Of a stretch of DNA of 64,000 nucleotides, positions 11,392-25,300 are shown one piece after another. A model generated the notes under the pieces. It saw only the letters and a list, made by a program, of their open reading frames with translations, made no database searches and had not been told where the DNA came from. Origin of the DNA: Anadara kagoshimensis (lineage: Eukaryota; Mollusca; Bivalvia; Arcoida; Arcidae); contig CM037870.1 of assembly GCA_021292105.1 (NCBI GenBank), positions 61,716,167 to 61,780,166 of the forward strand, in the 5' to 3' direction. How positions within the stretch are numbered: the first letter of the stretch is position 1; each line of letters begins with the position of its first letter. Both the position numbers and the translations under genes were made by a program.

Positions 11392-11631
11392 TCACAATCA
11401 TTTCTTAACCAAGATTTTCTTTATCTTAAATCTGGCAAATTTTAACAATATTTATAATACTACAAATTTTTTTCTAAACAAAATCAGAACATACATGTAG
11501 AACAGGTAAGCTTAGAAAGATTTTCAAAATGACACCTAAAATTCATGAATATATTGAAAACAAAATGAATCCGGGGTTTCAAATTTGCCAGATTTAAATT
11601 ATGGAAAATCTTAAAAAGAAATGATTTGTGA
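11392..11631. mobile_element. Foldback element with ~50-bp inverted ends
   Basis: TCACAATCATTTCTTAACC at the left and AAGAAATGATTTGTGA at the right begin inverted arms of about 50 bp that also share AAATCTGGCAAATTT and its complement AAATTTGCCAGATTT. It directly abuts the preceding MITE. Confidence 0.8.
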
Positions 11632-13667
11632 AAATGAGACCTGTGCCCAGAATATTTATCATATGGGTTTATTTCTTTGAGTCACTAGTCTGGGTTAAAG
11701 AATCGTAAAAGTTAACAGCAATACACAAAAAATAAAATTGGTTTACAGCAGCTGTAGTTTACTGTCATGCCAGATGAAACAGTTCAGTAAGAAGTTGATT
11801 ATATCTACCAGTTTTGTGTTGTGTTCCACATTTTGTCTAAAGCACTAGCTAATGCATCACAGCACCTCTCACTTTTAAGTTCTGCTCAGTCTTGGTTTGA
11901 ACCCTTGACCTTGCACATAATGAGCAAGAACTCGTCAACCAAGTTACCAAACTCATTGTGAAAATATAACAACAATATGTATTAAAGATCCAAGTCATCA
12001 GATTTATTTATTTACAACCCCTTTTACATTCTATTTTATTTCCCCAAACCAAAAACATTTTTAATTAACGGCATACCATACCTTACCATCTAACAACAGG
12101 GTTGAGGAGGTCATCACAGATAAAGAGAAGTAATGTTTTCTTGTTAAAATTCTGGAATATTTTCTGAAAGACTTAACACAAATATTGTATTATTTCACTC
12201 TTCTTCATTATATTTTTTTTTTTACTCAGAATAGTTATAATTAATATATAAATTTATCAAGTAGAGTTTATTAACAACTCTAGTAATACGACTCTGTGAG
12301 CATGATTTTTCAAACCAAGACAATGTCACCACAATCAATATAATATGTTCATCTTTTGCCAGAAACATGTTAAAATTTTAACAAGAAATTTTTTTAAACA
12401 GAGTGAATATATTCAACTCGGATACCCATCTTGGTTGAATTATAATAATTTTCATTTCATAATTGACTACATCTATGAGCATACATTCCAACAAATTTTA
12501 TCTTCATTTGTTCCATAAATCATGAAATCATTTTTTTTTGCATAATCAAGGGCAGTTTTAAAATATAAATAATAATTATATATTACAACTTATCAAGCAT
12601 TTTTACAATTTTCAATCATTTCACACTTTGACATAAAATTTGATAAACATTAATTCACTTGTAACCATCTGAGCGAACATATTTTTGAAAATACCATAGA
12701 GCCAATCAATTTAGCACCAAAAATAACATTATAATTTCATTCCAAGTACAAAAAAGGATTTTTAAATGCAAGCATTTTTATAATCCGTCGTATGAATAGG
12801 ACACTTGTATATTTTATATATGTCACATTTTCATCACTATCGTAACAAACAATGCTCTGTGTAAGCAAACAGTTATAGGTAAGAAACATGAAATGACTCA
12901 ACATTGAAACACGACTCAACATTGAAACAGTTTAAACATAACAATTTTATGCAGTCCATTTCTGCTTTATAAACATGATGCCCGCTCTCTAATTTAAATA
13001 TAAAAGCCATCTTGCAATCTCGCATCCATCCATCTATAAGTAAAATAATATCTTCATCATCGCTCATCGCACATGGTTTCTGTTTATATTGCATCATAAA
13101 AACAGCAATATGTATTTAATATAGAACACAAATATTCATGTATCCATCAGCCAGTCGGTCAAATAACAGATTAACACATGAAATTGTCACTTAATGCAAG
13201 GCAACCACGTAAATTAATTCACCTACATGTTATTATGCAAGTGGAAAATTCTGTTATCATAATGAAATGGTTCAAATGTCATGCAAGGTCAACAATATAA
13301 ATATAGTTGATGTCTGTATTGTCAGACTTCATATTAACAGACATGTATTTCATCATGATTAACAGCAGATATCGTCACAACTGCCTGCGACGAAAAGGAC
13401 GAGATGAAATCTTCCGAGTAGTCCAAGATCCTCAGAATCAATATAAAAATGGCACCAAATACACCATGAATTGTTTATACATTTCCTACATCACCATCTC
13501 ACCACCATCAATTGTCCATGAAATGATGAAACAAAGGAGTGTATGAAATAATAATAAGTCTTAATATATCTCTGTATAATCTGTAGTAGTAAAAATTATG
13601 ATCCCCCAACAAAATAAATTATCCCCCCAAATTTAACATTAATTAATCACTAAGTAACAAGTAATTC

Positions 13668-16304
13668 TCAGCTATCACTAGCATCCTCAGCCTCTCGTAA
13701 CCATGTGAAAAATTGTACTACTTGTTTCATAGCTACACCCTTGCCTTCTTGTTCGGCAGGGTCAGTGTTTTTCTCCCAATGATTGAAGGCATCTTCAGAA
13801 ATAATGTCTTCATCATATAATGTGTCGAATAATGTCCTTAGAACACCTGAAAGAATACAAAATTAATCAATGACGGGTAGAAATTACATTGTCACAACCT
13901 CTCCTGTCAAGACATAGATCTACTTTCCCAGTGTTCACTCTAGAAGGAGACCATATTTAAAATAAATGCAAAAATATGATATGATGGTGTTTCAAAGATA
14001 AGTTTTTGAAAAAGACCCCTATTGATAAATCCTAGAATGAATACTGCTTTCCAAATTTTCTTTATTCTTTCTTCTAGTTTCTGAATACTGAATTGACAAT
14101 TTAGATTTAATAGGAAAAAAACTACTTTGAAAGATGTATATGCTGCATTAACTATTTATCAGTAAACACCTTAGATAACACAGCTCAAATACTGAATTAT
14201 GGTCTGCAAGTTTAGCATGAATTTGCGATTTTCATGTGCAAAAGCAATAGATAACATCTGTTCTACGACATCAAAATTCCCAGAAAGATTTAAAACCAGA
14301 CTTGGACCTTATACACTATACATGTTAAGCAAACTTTTCTTTGTAAAACACGTTTTATGATATTGAATTCCTCGTAATAATTTTAATCTGACATATATAC
14401 TTTGCTCACCTGGTGGATGTTCTAATTTATGAACTAATGCCTGCAAGGCAAACAAGGCTTGTAATTCAAATTCTGCCTGGTGATCTAAATATTTCTGTAA
14501 TAATGCTCCTCTGTTCTTTATTTCTCTTGGATCTACTTTGGCACTATTGCCACTTCCTAAAAAAATAAAGTAATATCACCATGTAATTTTCTCTGCAATA
14601 GCTCTCTGCTACATCTAAAGCATGATCAATTGTCTCTCAATGCCTAGGTTTGAAGATCAGTGGTTTTCCAAGAGCACTAGTTCAAGTAAAAGAATCTTTG
14701 TATAAAGCACCATTACTCCACTCTTTGCTATAAATTTATTATTATGGTTAAACACTTTCTTCATTTGTGAAGATTTAATCATCTTATAATCATTTGAACA
14801 TTGTTTAATTATCCCTCATCACATGTATCCAGCTTATAGCTAATGGTCAAGTGTTACAATGTGCTTCCTATTTCCACTGGTCAGCATCACCTTGAATTGG
14901 CGATCCATAAACCGAGAGACAATTTGGTGCATAGGTTGTGAATAACTGAAATAGCATTTTAGAGAGTACATGTATAATTATAGATTATGTGATTGCACAC
15001 AAATCCTGTATGATAATTACCTGATATTGCACTAGAACACACAGAGGTCATTAATGCCCTCACAAATCCTTTTGTTTTAGTTGCTTTTTCATCAAGATTA
15101 GCCTGTAATAAACAAGGTACAAGGTAAATTTTATGATTAAATGGACCCCAGTCAGAGGTTTTCATTTCAATAAAATGATAAGATTCAGTATGAACTGTCA
15201 GCAAATCATAATTGATAACTAACTTTGGTGACCTGTTTTTATTCTATCACTTTGTCTATATTTATTGAGAACATAACCTTTATCAAAGTTTTACATGTAG
15301 TATCAATAATAGATCAAATCTAACAGAGGTTTGGCCAATTGTTCAAAGTATTAAGTTGTATATTTTCGGCATTTCAGATTTATGATAGTGTTCAATGTTA
15401 AGTGATAGCGGTAACTTTTGACGGCCTTCTAAGCTAGGCAGACTAAAAAAATCTTATATACAATGTAACATACTGATCATGGAATTTCACTCCTTGAATT
15501 ACCCCAAGGAAATACATGTTCATATTGGTTGTAGAATTTGGCTACTTTACTGCCATTTACATTGTAATTCTCCTACAATATAAAACTTACCTCAATCCAA
15601 TCAAATACTTCTTCATTTGTAGCACCTTGCTTTGTTAATAAACCAACAAGTTTTTCCTGGACTTTTTCAATTGGAATGGTTGCTGTGGGTGTAGTTGGTT
15701 GACTGCCATCTCCATCTGTAAACTCTAATTTCTGCAAAAATGTTGAAATTAAAAGTTAAATATTTTAATGTATCAGTCAACTACATGTGATGAGACAGAA
15801 ATTTACATGATTTTATACTGTTGATATCTCTTCTGCAACATTATAAGTACAAGTGAAGTATACTTAATTTCTTTCATTCATGTACAACAACACATTTCAT
15901 AAGTAGTAGAGAAATTAAAGTTATGCTATGTTTATGAAATTCTCAAAGCCTTAATAGATATCATAACTGTATTTACCTTATGGCTATGGTGGCAACTGAT
16001 CTAAAACGTAGGCTACTGAACACAATACCTCTTACCACCTAGGCTATTAAACCCCACTTGGGCTGATCCTTGTGCAAGAAAGTTTGTCTGTTTGCTTGAT
16101 GGAGGTCAGTGGTTTTCTCCGAGCACTCACATTTCCTCAACCATCCTGAAACTGACCCGTTTGAAGTGGAAAAATCTCAACATCATTACTCTACTTGACT
16201 GTACTTACTTTATCTTTTAAGAACTGTTTTACTTCTTCAGCTGGTACAAAATCTGACCATTGTAAACCCGAGTTCCTCCAAAGGTCTCCTACTTTTTTAT
16301 GTCC
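13668..16304 (-). CDS. EIF4G: eIF4G exons 27-31, W2 (HEAT-3) domain
   Basis: Exons 16209-16304, 15591-15731, 15021-15102, 14410-14556 and 13668-13846. Blocks: [66 protein letters not shown] and [12 protein letters not shown], then [20 protein letters not shown] and [10 protein letters not shown]. In vertebrates this C-terminal fold recruits Mnk kinases. The stop TGA lies at 13670-13668; the ending matches eIF4G1 (KWLREAEEESDHN). Confidence 0.97.
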
Positions 16305-19300
16305 CTGTTATAATTATAAAACATCAATGTTAAGACAAAAATGAATCTGATATATAAGTGGATACAATGCATATATTTACATAGACAAAAACTACTTTGA
16401 GATATATGTTTTAACAAAATTTCTACTTTTGAAATATTTCTAACAGGTAAACATGTACATTGGATAGCTCTCTTAAAGAAAATTTAAATTATTAGCATTT
16501 CACAATCAAACATTAAACATACATGTATGCAATGAAAATTTAATAAAACCAAAAGTTCAAATAATTTCAATTTTCTTTAAAATTTTAAAATGGATACTAG
16601 AATAAATCATGGTCATATCAATTAAACAATTCAACTCTGATGTTAAATATGCCAAGGCATCCTGTTATATTTAGAAACCTTTCAGTTTTGTAGCTTCAGG
16701 TATCAATGCTGACATAATTTCATACTAGCTTGGGTGTATACAAAGACATGTATATGCTGGCAATACTGCTTACCTCTCTATGACTAGCATCATGTAAAAC
16801 TTCTGACACTAATTTTCCAGCTTTATTGCTTGCTTTTAGAGGCTCACAGGCCTGTCTAAGGAAACTTAGTGGAACACTTCCATCTTGAATCATTGGACCA
16901 ATAAGTTCAAAAATACTGCCATATTTTGGGTATGTCTATTTCCATATCTTCAGCAAACTGCAGGATTTCATCAAGTCTAAAGTAATGAAAACATTTTTAT
17001 TATTATAAAGAATACATTTGTTTATGTATGGATAAGACATTCTATCATTAATAATAAAATTCAACTTTTCCGTTCTAAATGTTACATTACCATTTGTATT
17101 TTGTCAGGAAATACAAAGTACAGATGAAGCCAAGAAAAAGGGATTATTTGCAACTACTCTGAACATGCAAGTAAATGAATACTTGCGATACTCATATCAT
17201 TGAAAGTCTGTAAAATAATTTGCATTTTTTGCTTTCTCAAACATGGGGCAACATCAACTACATTTTTCTAATTAATTTTGCTAAAACTTGTTCAACACAT
17301 TTCATTTAAAATTGTTTTGTTGTTTTTTTCCCCCACAATTTGGTTCTATCAATATATATGCAGGGCACAATAAAAGCTAGTATAAATTTTATATTTCTTG
17401 ATTAAAATTTTTCCATCTTCCATATGGAAAACCCTTTGATGTCAGATAATCAAGGTTTTAAGTACATGTATAACACATCAGTAGATTTATTAAGATACAT
17501 ACCCCTTGAGGTAAGATTGAACAGAAACGACTTCTTTTTTGACCAAGTCATGTAACAGATGTCCCGTTTGTTGTCTGGCTACCTCTGATCTCTCTAAAAC
17601 ATGGTTTAATGCTGAACTCACAAAAGTATGTAAAGTACTAGGTGAGTTTAATTCTTCTACACACAAAATAGCTTCCTGAAACCAAATAAATATTTACCAT
17701 TATACAGGTGTCTAAAATAATGAGACTTCTGAACTTGTGGTTTGTATAAATCTAACACTGTAGTTAATTGGGATTTCAACGAAGTATTATCAAGGCTGAT
17801 ATATAGATGCAGTGATGGTAACATTGTACACCAAATGTTAAATAATCAGGCCAAGATAGATTTGACAAATGAATGGAGATGACCGATTGGTAAATCAAGT
17901 AAATATGTATACATATTCCCCACTTAGCCTATTACCAAGTAACTATTACCAATGAGAGGTCTGATCTCAACCATACTGATTTTCAGTTATTTGATTCAAC
18001 TTTGCTATTTTCAGTTATTTGATTCAACTTTGCTATTTTCAGTTATTTGATCCAACTTTGCTATTTTCAGTTATTTGATTCAACTTTGCTATTTTCAGTT
18101 ATTTGATTCAACTTTGCTATTTTCAGTTATTTGATTCAACTTTGCTATTTTCAGTTATTTGATTCAACTTTGCTATTTTCAGTTATTTGATCCAACATTG
18201 CTTGCTCAATCAGTTCACAAGAGGTATGATAGAAATGCAATAAATGGTAGAAGAATACATGTATTCCATTGCAGTGTATGTAACACACCTGGCCTTCCCT
18301 ACTTTAATCATAGCTTCGACCTTCATTATTGCTATTTCCTTTGGTCTCATTTTGTATTTTTATAAGCTTTAGATGAATACATTGCTTACCTTTATATCCT
18401 GTATATGTAAGAATTCGTCCAATATAGAAATAGTCTTCTTCTCCATTTCTTCTACAGTCAGTTGCTTGGCAGGAGCTGCAGAAACTTTGTCTCCACTTTC
18501 TTTTTCTCTATTTCTACTTCCTTCTCTGCTAGGTCCTTCCTTTGGAGTGGTTTGACCACCAGCAATAGTTCTAAAATATTTAAAAAAAAATTTTTTGCTT
18601 TAGGCAATTTTATATTGATTGAAAAGACAGGAATTCCATGTAATGTACTCTTTAATAAAAAGAATAAATGAATATTGAAATTTTAGTACATATATTTAAT
18701 CCAATAGACAGGTTTGTCTTGCAATGTACAGTTTATCCACATGAAATAACAGAACAATCCAAGTAACTTTAGAGAATTTATTTAAATGAATTTACTTTTT
18801 CGTTATATTCATCTTTCACCTATGTATCCCTACAACTACATGTACATGTACAAGTATGTACAGATTTATAAATTATCATCATCAAACAAACATCATACAT
18901 GTATGTTGTCAAAAAAAAAATACTAACCTAGCAGATCGGACAGCAGCTGCCCGTTCCTTATCCAACATTTCCTGAGATGACCTAGGTGTAATGCCGCGGC
19001 TTGGTGGACGACCAAAACCACCCTGTTGTCGCCCTCTACCATCACCACGTGCTGGACTGACACCAAATCTGGGTCTATTTTCATCTTCACTTTTACTTAG
19101 TGCAGAGAATCTACAAAACACAAAATATATAATAACATGAAGTATAAACAATTTCCATCACTAATATGTAATACAACTCTGCCAAAATTACGAGTTTACA
19201 TCCAACTTCATACCCAAAAGTGCAAAATTTTTGTTTCTTAATGATATTCCAAAGTCAAATTTGTCCACAGGTAATGAATGTCCAACATGCCTAAATAATC

Positions 19301-22300
19301 TTAAGTGCTTAACAGCATGTGTTATTTACCTGTTACTTGGAGTACCAGCTGGTTTCTCTGCCTCTTGTGATGTTCTGGCACCACCACCAGTACTACCACG
19401 TTGCCATCCAGAAAATCTTCCAGCACCGCCTCCAGGTCCAAGCTGTAATGTCGTCTCATCTACATTTTGCTGTATTGAGAAATTAAATATTCATTTTAGT
19501 TTAGTATTGATGTCATACATGTATATGTTTACATGAAACAAATAGCTGTATCTACTGCAGATGAATATAAAACTTCAAAATGTAATTTATGCTAAACACA
19601 TTCATTTCTTAAGACTTGTACCAATAAATGAATTGGCATATACATGTAGATTTAAAATTCTGGTGATCATGATATATTATACATGTATACATGTTTTTAA
19701 AATGACTACATCTCATGGTCTTTACTCTCACACTGATTGCAAAGTTAGGTTATCTTGGGAAATTCTATACTCACACAATCATAATTTTGTCACTGTAGGA
19801 AAGCAACCTTTATGGTTTTGTCACATCTCCTTTACATCAAGAAATTAAGATCACCAAGACTCAGTTATATAAGTTATCAACACATTACACTTTCTGACAG
19901 GGATAACTATAAATCATCACTGACTTGGCGTGCCTGTTACGTTTTCTTATCTTGAACAACTCGCATTTAATCACAAACCTAGTTCAAAACCAATAAATGA
20001 ATTGGCATATACATGTAGATAAAAAATTCTAGTGATCATTATATATTATACATGTATGCATGTTTTTAAAAAAGACTTGAGGTACAAAGACTAGAGGCAG
20101 AGCAGTTCAAAATCATTACAACTGGCTTCAACATTCTCTCAACTTTTCCACACCTTCCAAGACACTTTTGGCCAGTGGCTACTAATGATAACTATCTGCA
20201 GATAACAATTGTCAAACAAATTAGGCCTGCAAACTACAGCAATGGTGAGTACTACTTACCTTGGTGATTTTCAATCTTGAAGGATCTATAGGTTGTCGTA
20301 CATTGACACTGGATTTACCAACTGTGTTCCATCCATCCATAGACATCATTGATTGTGGTGGATTGTGTTGTCCTCTAGATCCTATAAACCATTAAATATA
20401 GTCTTATTAGATTCAATGCATGACAAGATCAATTAGTACTTATTTTTTGAAAGTAAATATTTTAATCACTCGAGGTGTTCATAAAATCCATTATTGCATC
20501 AGTGTTCTACTGTAGAATATGCAAGTTTCTTGGAACAATTTGAAACAAATTTTTTCTGAACAAAGTTGTCAAGAAAATGATCACAAACAAGGCTTACCAA
20601 TCATGAACAGAGTTTATATAAAGATATATATTATAACAAATATATAATTATTGTTGGTAATAAAAAAGTGCATTGATTGATCATAGTTACTTCAGTTACT
20701 TCTATAGACAGTTTATTAACCGAGCATAGTGGAGTGAAGATTTTGTTGAGACAAGTTGTACTGTAACTTGTCTTTACTACCTCCAGACCCTCCCGGATTC
20801 TATATATATGTAGTTTATTAACCAACCTCTTCTGTTACCGCCGGCACCACCACCTCCTCCTCCAGAGCCTCCCTGACTTCTCTGTTGTAAAGCAGCCTGC
20901 TGCAACATAAGTGCTCTCTCTTGTTCCTCTAATTGTACTTCTTTATGAATCTGGTCTATTGTTTTAGGATTATTTTCATCTCTTCTTGGAATCCATTTAT
21001 TCTAATAAATAATGAAGGACAACATTTTTAGCATTTAATATCTAATCCATATGGTCCATGGTCTTGCTCTCAAACTGATGGTAAAAGTTGTTACCGTAAT
21101 ATTGGGAAATTCAATGTTCACATAATCATAACAATTTTGTTACTGTAGGAAAGCAACCTTTATGGTCTTGTCACATCTCCTTTACATAAAGAAATTAAGA
21201 TCACCAAGACTCAGTCATATAAGTTATCAACACATTACACTTTCTGACAGGGATAACTATAAATCATCACTGACTTGGCGTGCCTGTTACTTTTTCTTAT
21301 CTTGAACAACTTACAGTTAATCACAAACCTAGTTCGAACTTTCACGTTGAGAATATGACATCAGCTTATTTATCACTTCCAGTCAATAAACATTAAATGT
21401 AATGATAGCCTTCAGTTCCTCATGCATGTTGAGGTTATGACAAAGCTGCACTAATAAAGTAAGTCTAAAAGTTATCCTTTTAGACGGGCTTGCAAACCTT
21501 ACCCAACAAATTCAAGTTTTTACAATACATGTAGAAATGTTGTTAACATACCTGTCTAAGTTCTATAACATCTTGTAACATAAATCTCACTCTTGATGAA
21601 GTTTTCTTCTCAGCTGTTATCTTGGTCATCTGATTAAAATACTGATCCATTCTTGGCTGTAAACAACAAAAATTTACATGTACACAAATCAAAATAAATT
21701 TGGATGTATATTTACAGAAATATTAATAAAGATACAAAGTTAGTAGTTATCACCTTGGAATATATTTCACTGACTGAGAGGATAAATGAGTAAATGAAGT
21801 TTTATGCTGAAGACAAGATTAATGCCCTTTTATTTATTACCAAATTATCACTATCTATATGAACCTCTTGAAAACAATTTAGTAATGACGTCATATCATC
21901 AAGAACAATGCAGACATGTCTACTATATTCAATGTCAAATTTCCTTTTAATACCAGGTACATTTACCATATTTTCAATAAGAAATAAATGTTACATGTAT
22001 CAAGACATGGTCACAATTCACTCACCTTGGCCTTTTCAATCTCCAATTCTTTGCCTATTGTTGACAGAAGTCGACATAGACACTCTAAACTTTCCTCATC
22101 TTTAGCTTTTAGAAGTTTAAGAACACAATTATGCATAATACTTTCTGTTAACATCTTCAATTTAAACAATTCTCCAATAAACCTAAAACAGTAATAACCA
22201 TCTAGTAAAATATACATATCAACATTTAACTACCTTATTAAGTAATGAGATTGGTAGAACTTCCTTTTTCCATATACAATGTAAAAATTCAGAAATACAT

Positions 22301-25300
22301 GTATGTATTTACATAAATGTTCAAAATCTCTATATTCATCATTTTAGGTTTTTCCAAAAATTTAATGAAGGGAACAAATGGAAGTCCTTCCATGAAATAA
22401 TAAACTTGTACAGAATTACAAGTCAATCAAACTGAAAATTGAAAAAACAAATATGTCTACCCAAACACCAATATTTCTTTTGAAATAATTTTAGAAAAGT
22501 GAAATTTGTAAAATAAATGTGCCATATTTAGCAATGTCATTTTTAATGTAATGGATATAAATTGTTTAGTATAAATTATGTTTTGTACTAGTATGCATTC
22601 ATTACCTTATATTTCCTAGAGATCTACGTTTAGCCTGCCATTCTGCCATTTCTAACTCCTCTTGTAATTGTTTTTTATCTTCTTCCTATTCATTTAAAAG
22701 AGAGATTTTAAATCAATGCATATATAGGGGACTCGGTGGCCAAGTGGTCAAATGCACCAACTTACAGATCACAACACCTTATGTTTGACTCCCACTCAAG
22801 CAAATCCTAGACCAAACACATATTTAACTTAAAGTATGTAAACCAAGGCCCCATCTGATTCAAACAAAATTTACAAACTGGAAGGTATTTGGTTTATGAG
22901 ATTCTACTACAACATAATTCTCTTGTTGTAAATACAAATTTGTAATCTGTGACAAATTATTTATACTATTATCATTTCCAATAGCAAGTACTGACAGCAA
23001 GTCATTGAATAAATTGTTTGTGTAAAGCTATTTTACTTTTGAATACCTAGAAACCGACCATCTCAATAAAAGTGAAAGAATCCTGACTAGGGCATAAAAC
23101 ACCATCACTTCACTCGACCAAATCTACATGTATATTTGAATACAAATCGTACCTTAGCAGCATCCATTTCTTTCCTTTTCTTGTCTATTTCAATCTGGTT
23201 ATCTTTATCTTTCTCAAATTCCTTTTGGCATCTTGTGACTAAAATTGCACGGAAATTAACAACAGTGCCTGGAGCAGATTCAGAAGGTACTTTTAACTGA
23301 AATAAAATAAATAAATTGAATGTATCAATTCATATTGATCATGATATCAATCAAACTATGATATCTCAACAAACACCTACCATTTTAAAATAAGTGCAAT
23401 GTGCAATTTTAAAAAATAAATAGTAACATTGACAGTTTAAGATACATATATGCATATTTGTTCAAAATAATTGTAAAACACCATGATTTTCTCATTCTTG
23501 CTTTAATTATTATTTCATGTTTGTAACAAAGCTGTTAATTTTGCAATATTCTAATGCTACATTACATATGGCAATGGCAATATGTTTTTCAGGTATTAAG
23601 TTTAGAAGGAAACTTCCAAAATTGAAGTACAGTATCTTTGTTGAACTAATTTTAACAAATCTGTCCATACCTGTGTTAAGTATCTGCACATACTAGCATA
23701 TGCCACACTAAAACCTGGTTCACTGATGCCTGAAAAAATAAATTAATAAGCAAATGCACCATAATCAAAGCATCACTGGTATACAACATAGATTTATGTA
23801 CAAAAATTCAATATTGTATTTTTATTTCTTTTTAATAAATATTACTGATAATTTATTAGCAATTTCAATATGGAGATACAAGGATAATACATACAATTGA
23901 AGAAGTCATTTCCATTTAATGAGCAGTTTTCATTTTCTATTACAAAATACACAAACAAACAATACAAGAGTTACTTACTTTTTCAAATATAAGATCTGTG
24001 ACATGTTTCAATCTAGCTTCAGAATCAATTTGTAATTCTGCCATTTGTTTGACCAACGTCTGGAATTTCTGTGGTGTAAGTTTATTCAGGATACTTCTGG
24101 CTTTCTTATAAAGCTCCTTTTAAAAATAGAAAAATAAACATTATTAGTATATGATACATTTTACATACACACACAGAGAGAGAAGAGAGAGAAAGCACAA
24201 TATTTTATTTAAGATGAAGCGTCACGTGACTACCTCATCAAATAAACTTTTTTAAAAATTTCAACAGAGAACACAGAGTAGTGGGTGGACTATATTTAAG
24301 GATACAGAGGACTGTTCAATACATAAGCTAAACAAGGTACCCTCTGATACACTTTAGAATTAACTAAAGGGCAACACTAGAAATATTTTACCTCAGATTT
24401 AACAGATTCAGGATCTTCAGCAGGTTTTTCTTCCTTGTGACTAGGTTTCCAGGCATCTTCAGCTTTATGTAGTTTAACATCATGTTGTATAGATACGTGT
24501 GATATAACCTTCTGCTGACTACCGGCACCACTTCTACCCCTCTGAGCACTACCTCGCTTGGTTATACTGCCCTGACCACCACCTCCAGGCTAAAATAAAA
24601 CAAGTACATGTATTACTACTGGTTTTGTCAAGTGGTATACAAATTTTTGCATGGCCACTTTTACATTGATTGATGATAATTATCAATTAGAGATGAATCT
24701 TTCATGCATTACAATCACCAGGTGAGTTCAAACCTTATTCATCAGGGTAGATTTTTACACAGTTAACGCAACACAAACTGTACAAACATTTATAAACTTA
24801 CAAAAATTTTGAGTACCTTCTAAAGTTCAACTATAAAGAAAAAAATCTGTTTGGTGCAGTACTACTACCCTCTGTAGTTTCAAGTGTACAAGAAATCAAA
24901 ATCACCAAGACTCAGTTATGTAAGTTATCAACACTTTACATTTTCAGACAGGGATAACTATAAATCATCATTGACTTGGCATATGGCTTTGCTGAAGGTT
25001 CGCAATTTATCTAAACATTCCAGTTTCCCCCACCATCCCAAACCTGACAGTCTCGAAAAAAGTAAAAACACATGACTTGGACACAAAATACTGTTTCTTC
25101 ACTCCAGTCATTGAAATAAAAACTCTTTAAGAAATGTAATTACCCTTGGTGATCCTCTGACAAATCCTGGTGTAAAATCAAATCCACCAGTTGGTAGTTG
25201 AAAATCTCTACTTCCACCATCTCTCTGAAACTGGCTTTTCTGACTGGAAGTGTGTGGCTGTAATATAAGATTAGCAACAAAAACAATCAAATATATGCAC

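Larger units (their letters stand above)
9391..13667. other. Intergenic interval between convergent DDX19 and eIF4G
   Basis: I see no supportable gene. It contains a 62-bp direct duplication (9597-9718), a dispersed repeat (9800-9990), two inverted-repeat elements (11260-11387 and 11392-11631) and AT-rich unique sequence. The eIF4G 3' UTR should occupy part of it: minus-strand AATAAA signals near 12003-12010 and 12035-12040 are candidates. 12100-13660 otherwise holds nothing I recognise. Confidence 0.6.

Noticed and set aside
13307..13546. Plus-strand ORF of 79 codons next to the eIF4G 3' end
   Set aside because: No homology, no splice context, and it lies in the probable eIF4G 3' UTR on the opposite strand.
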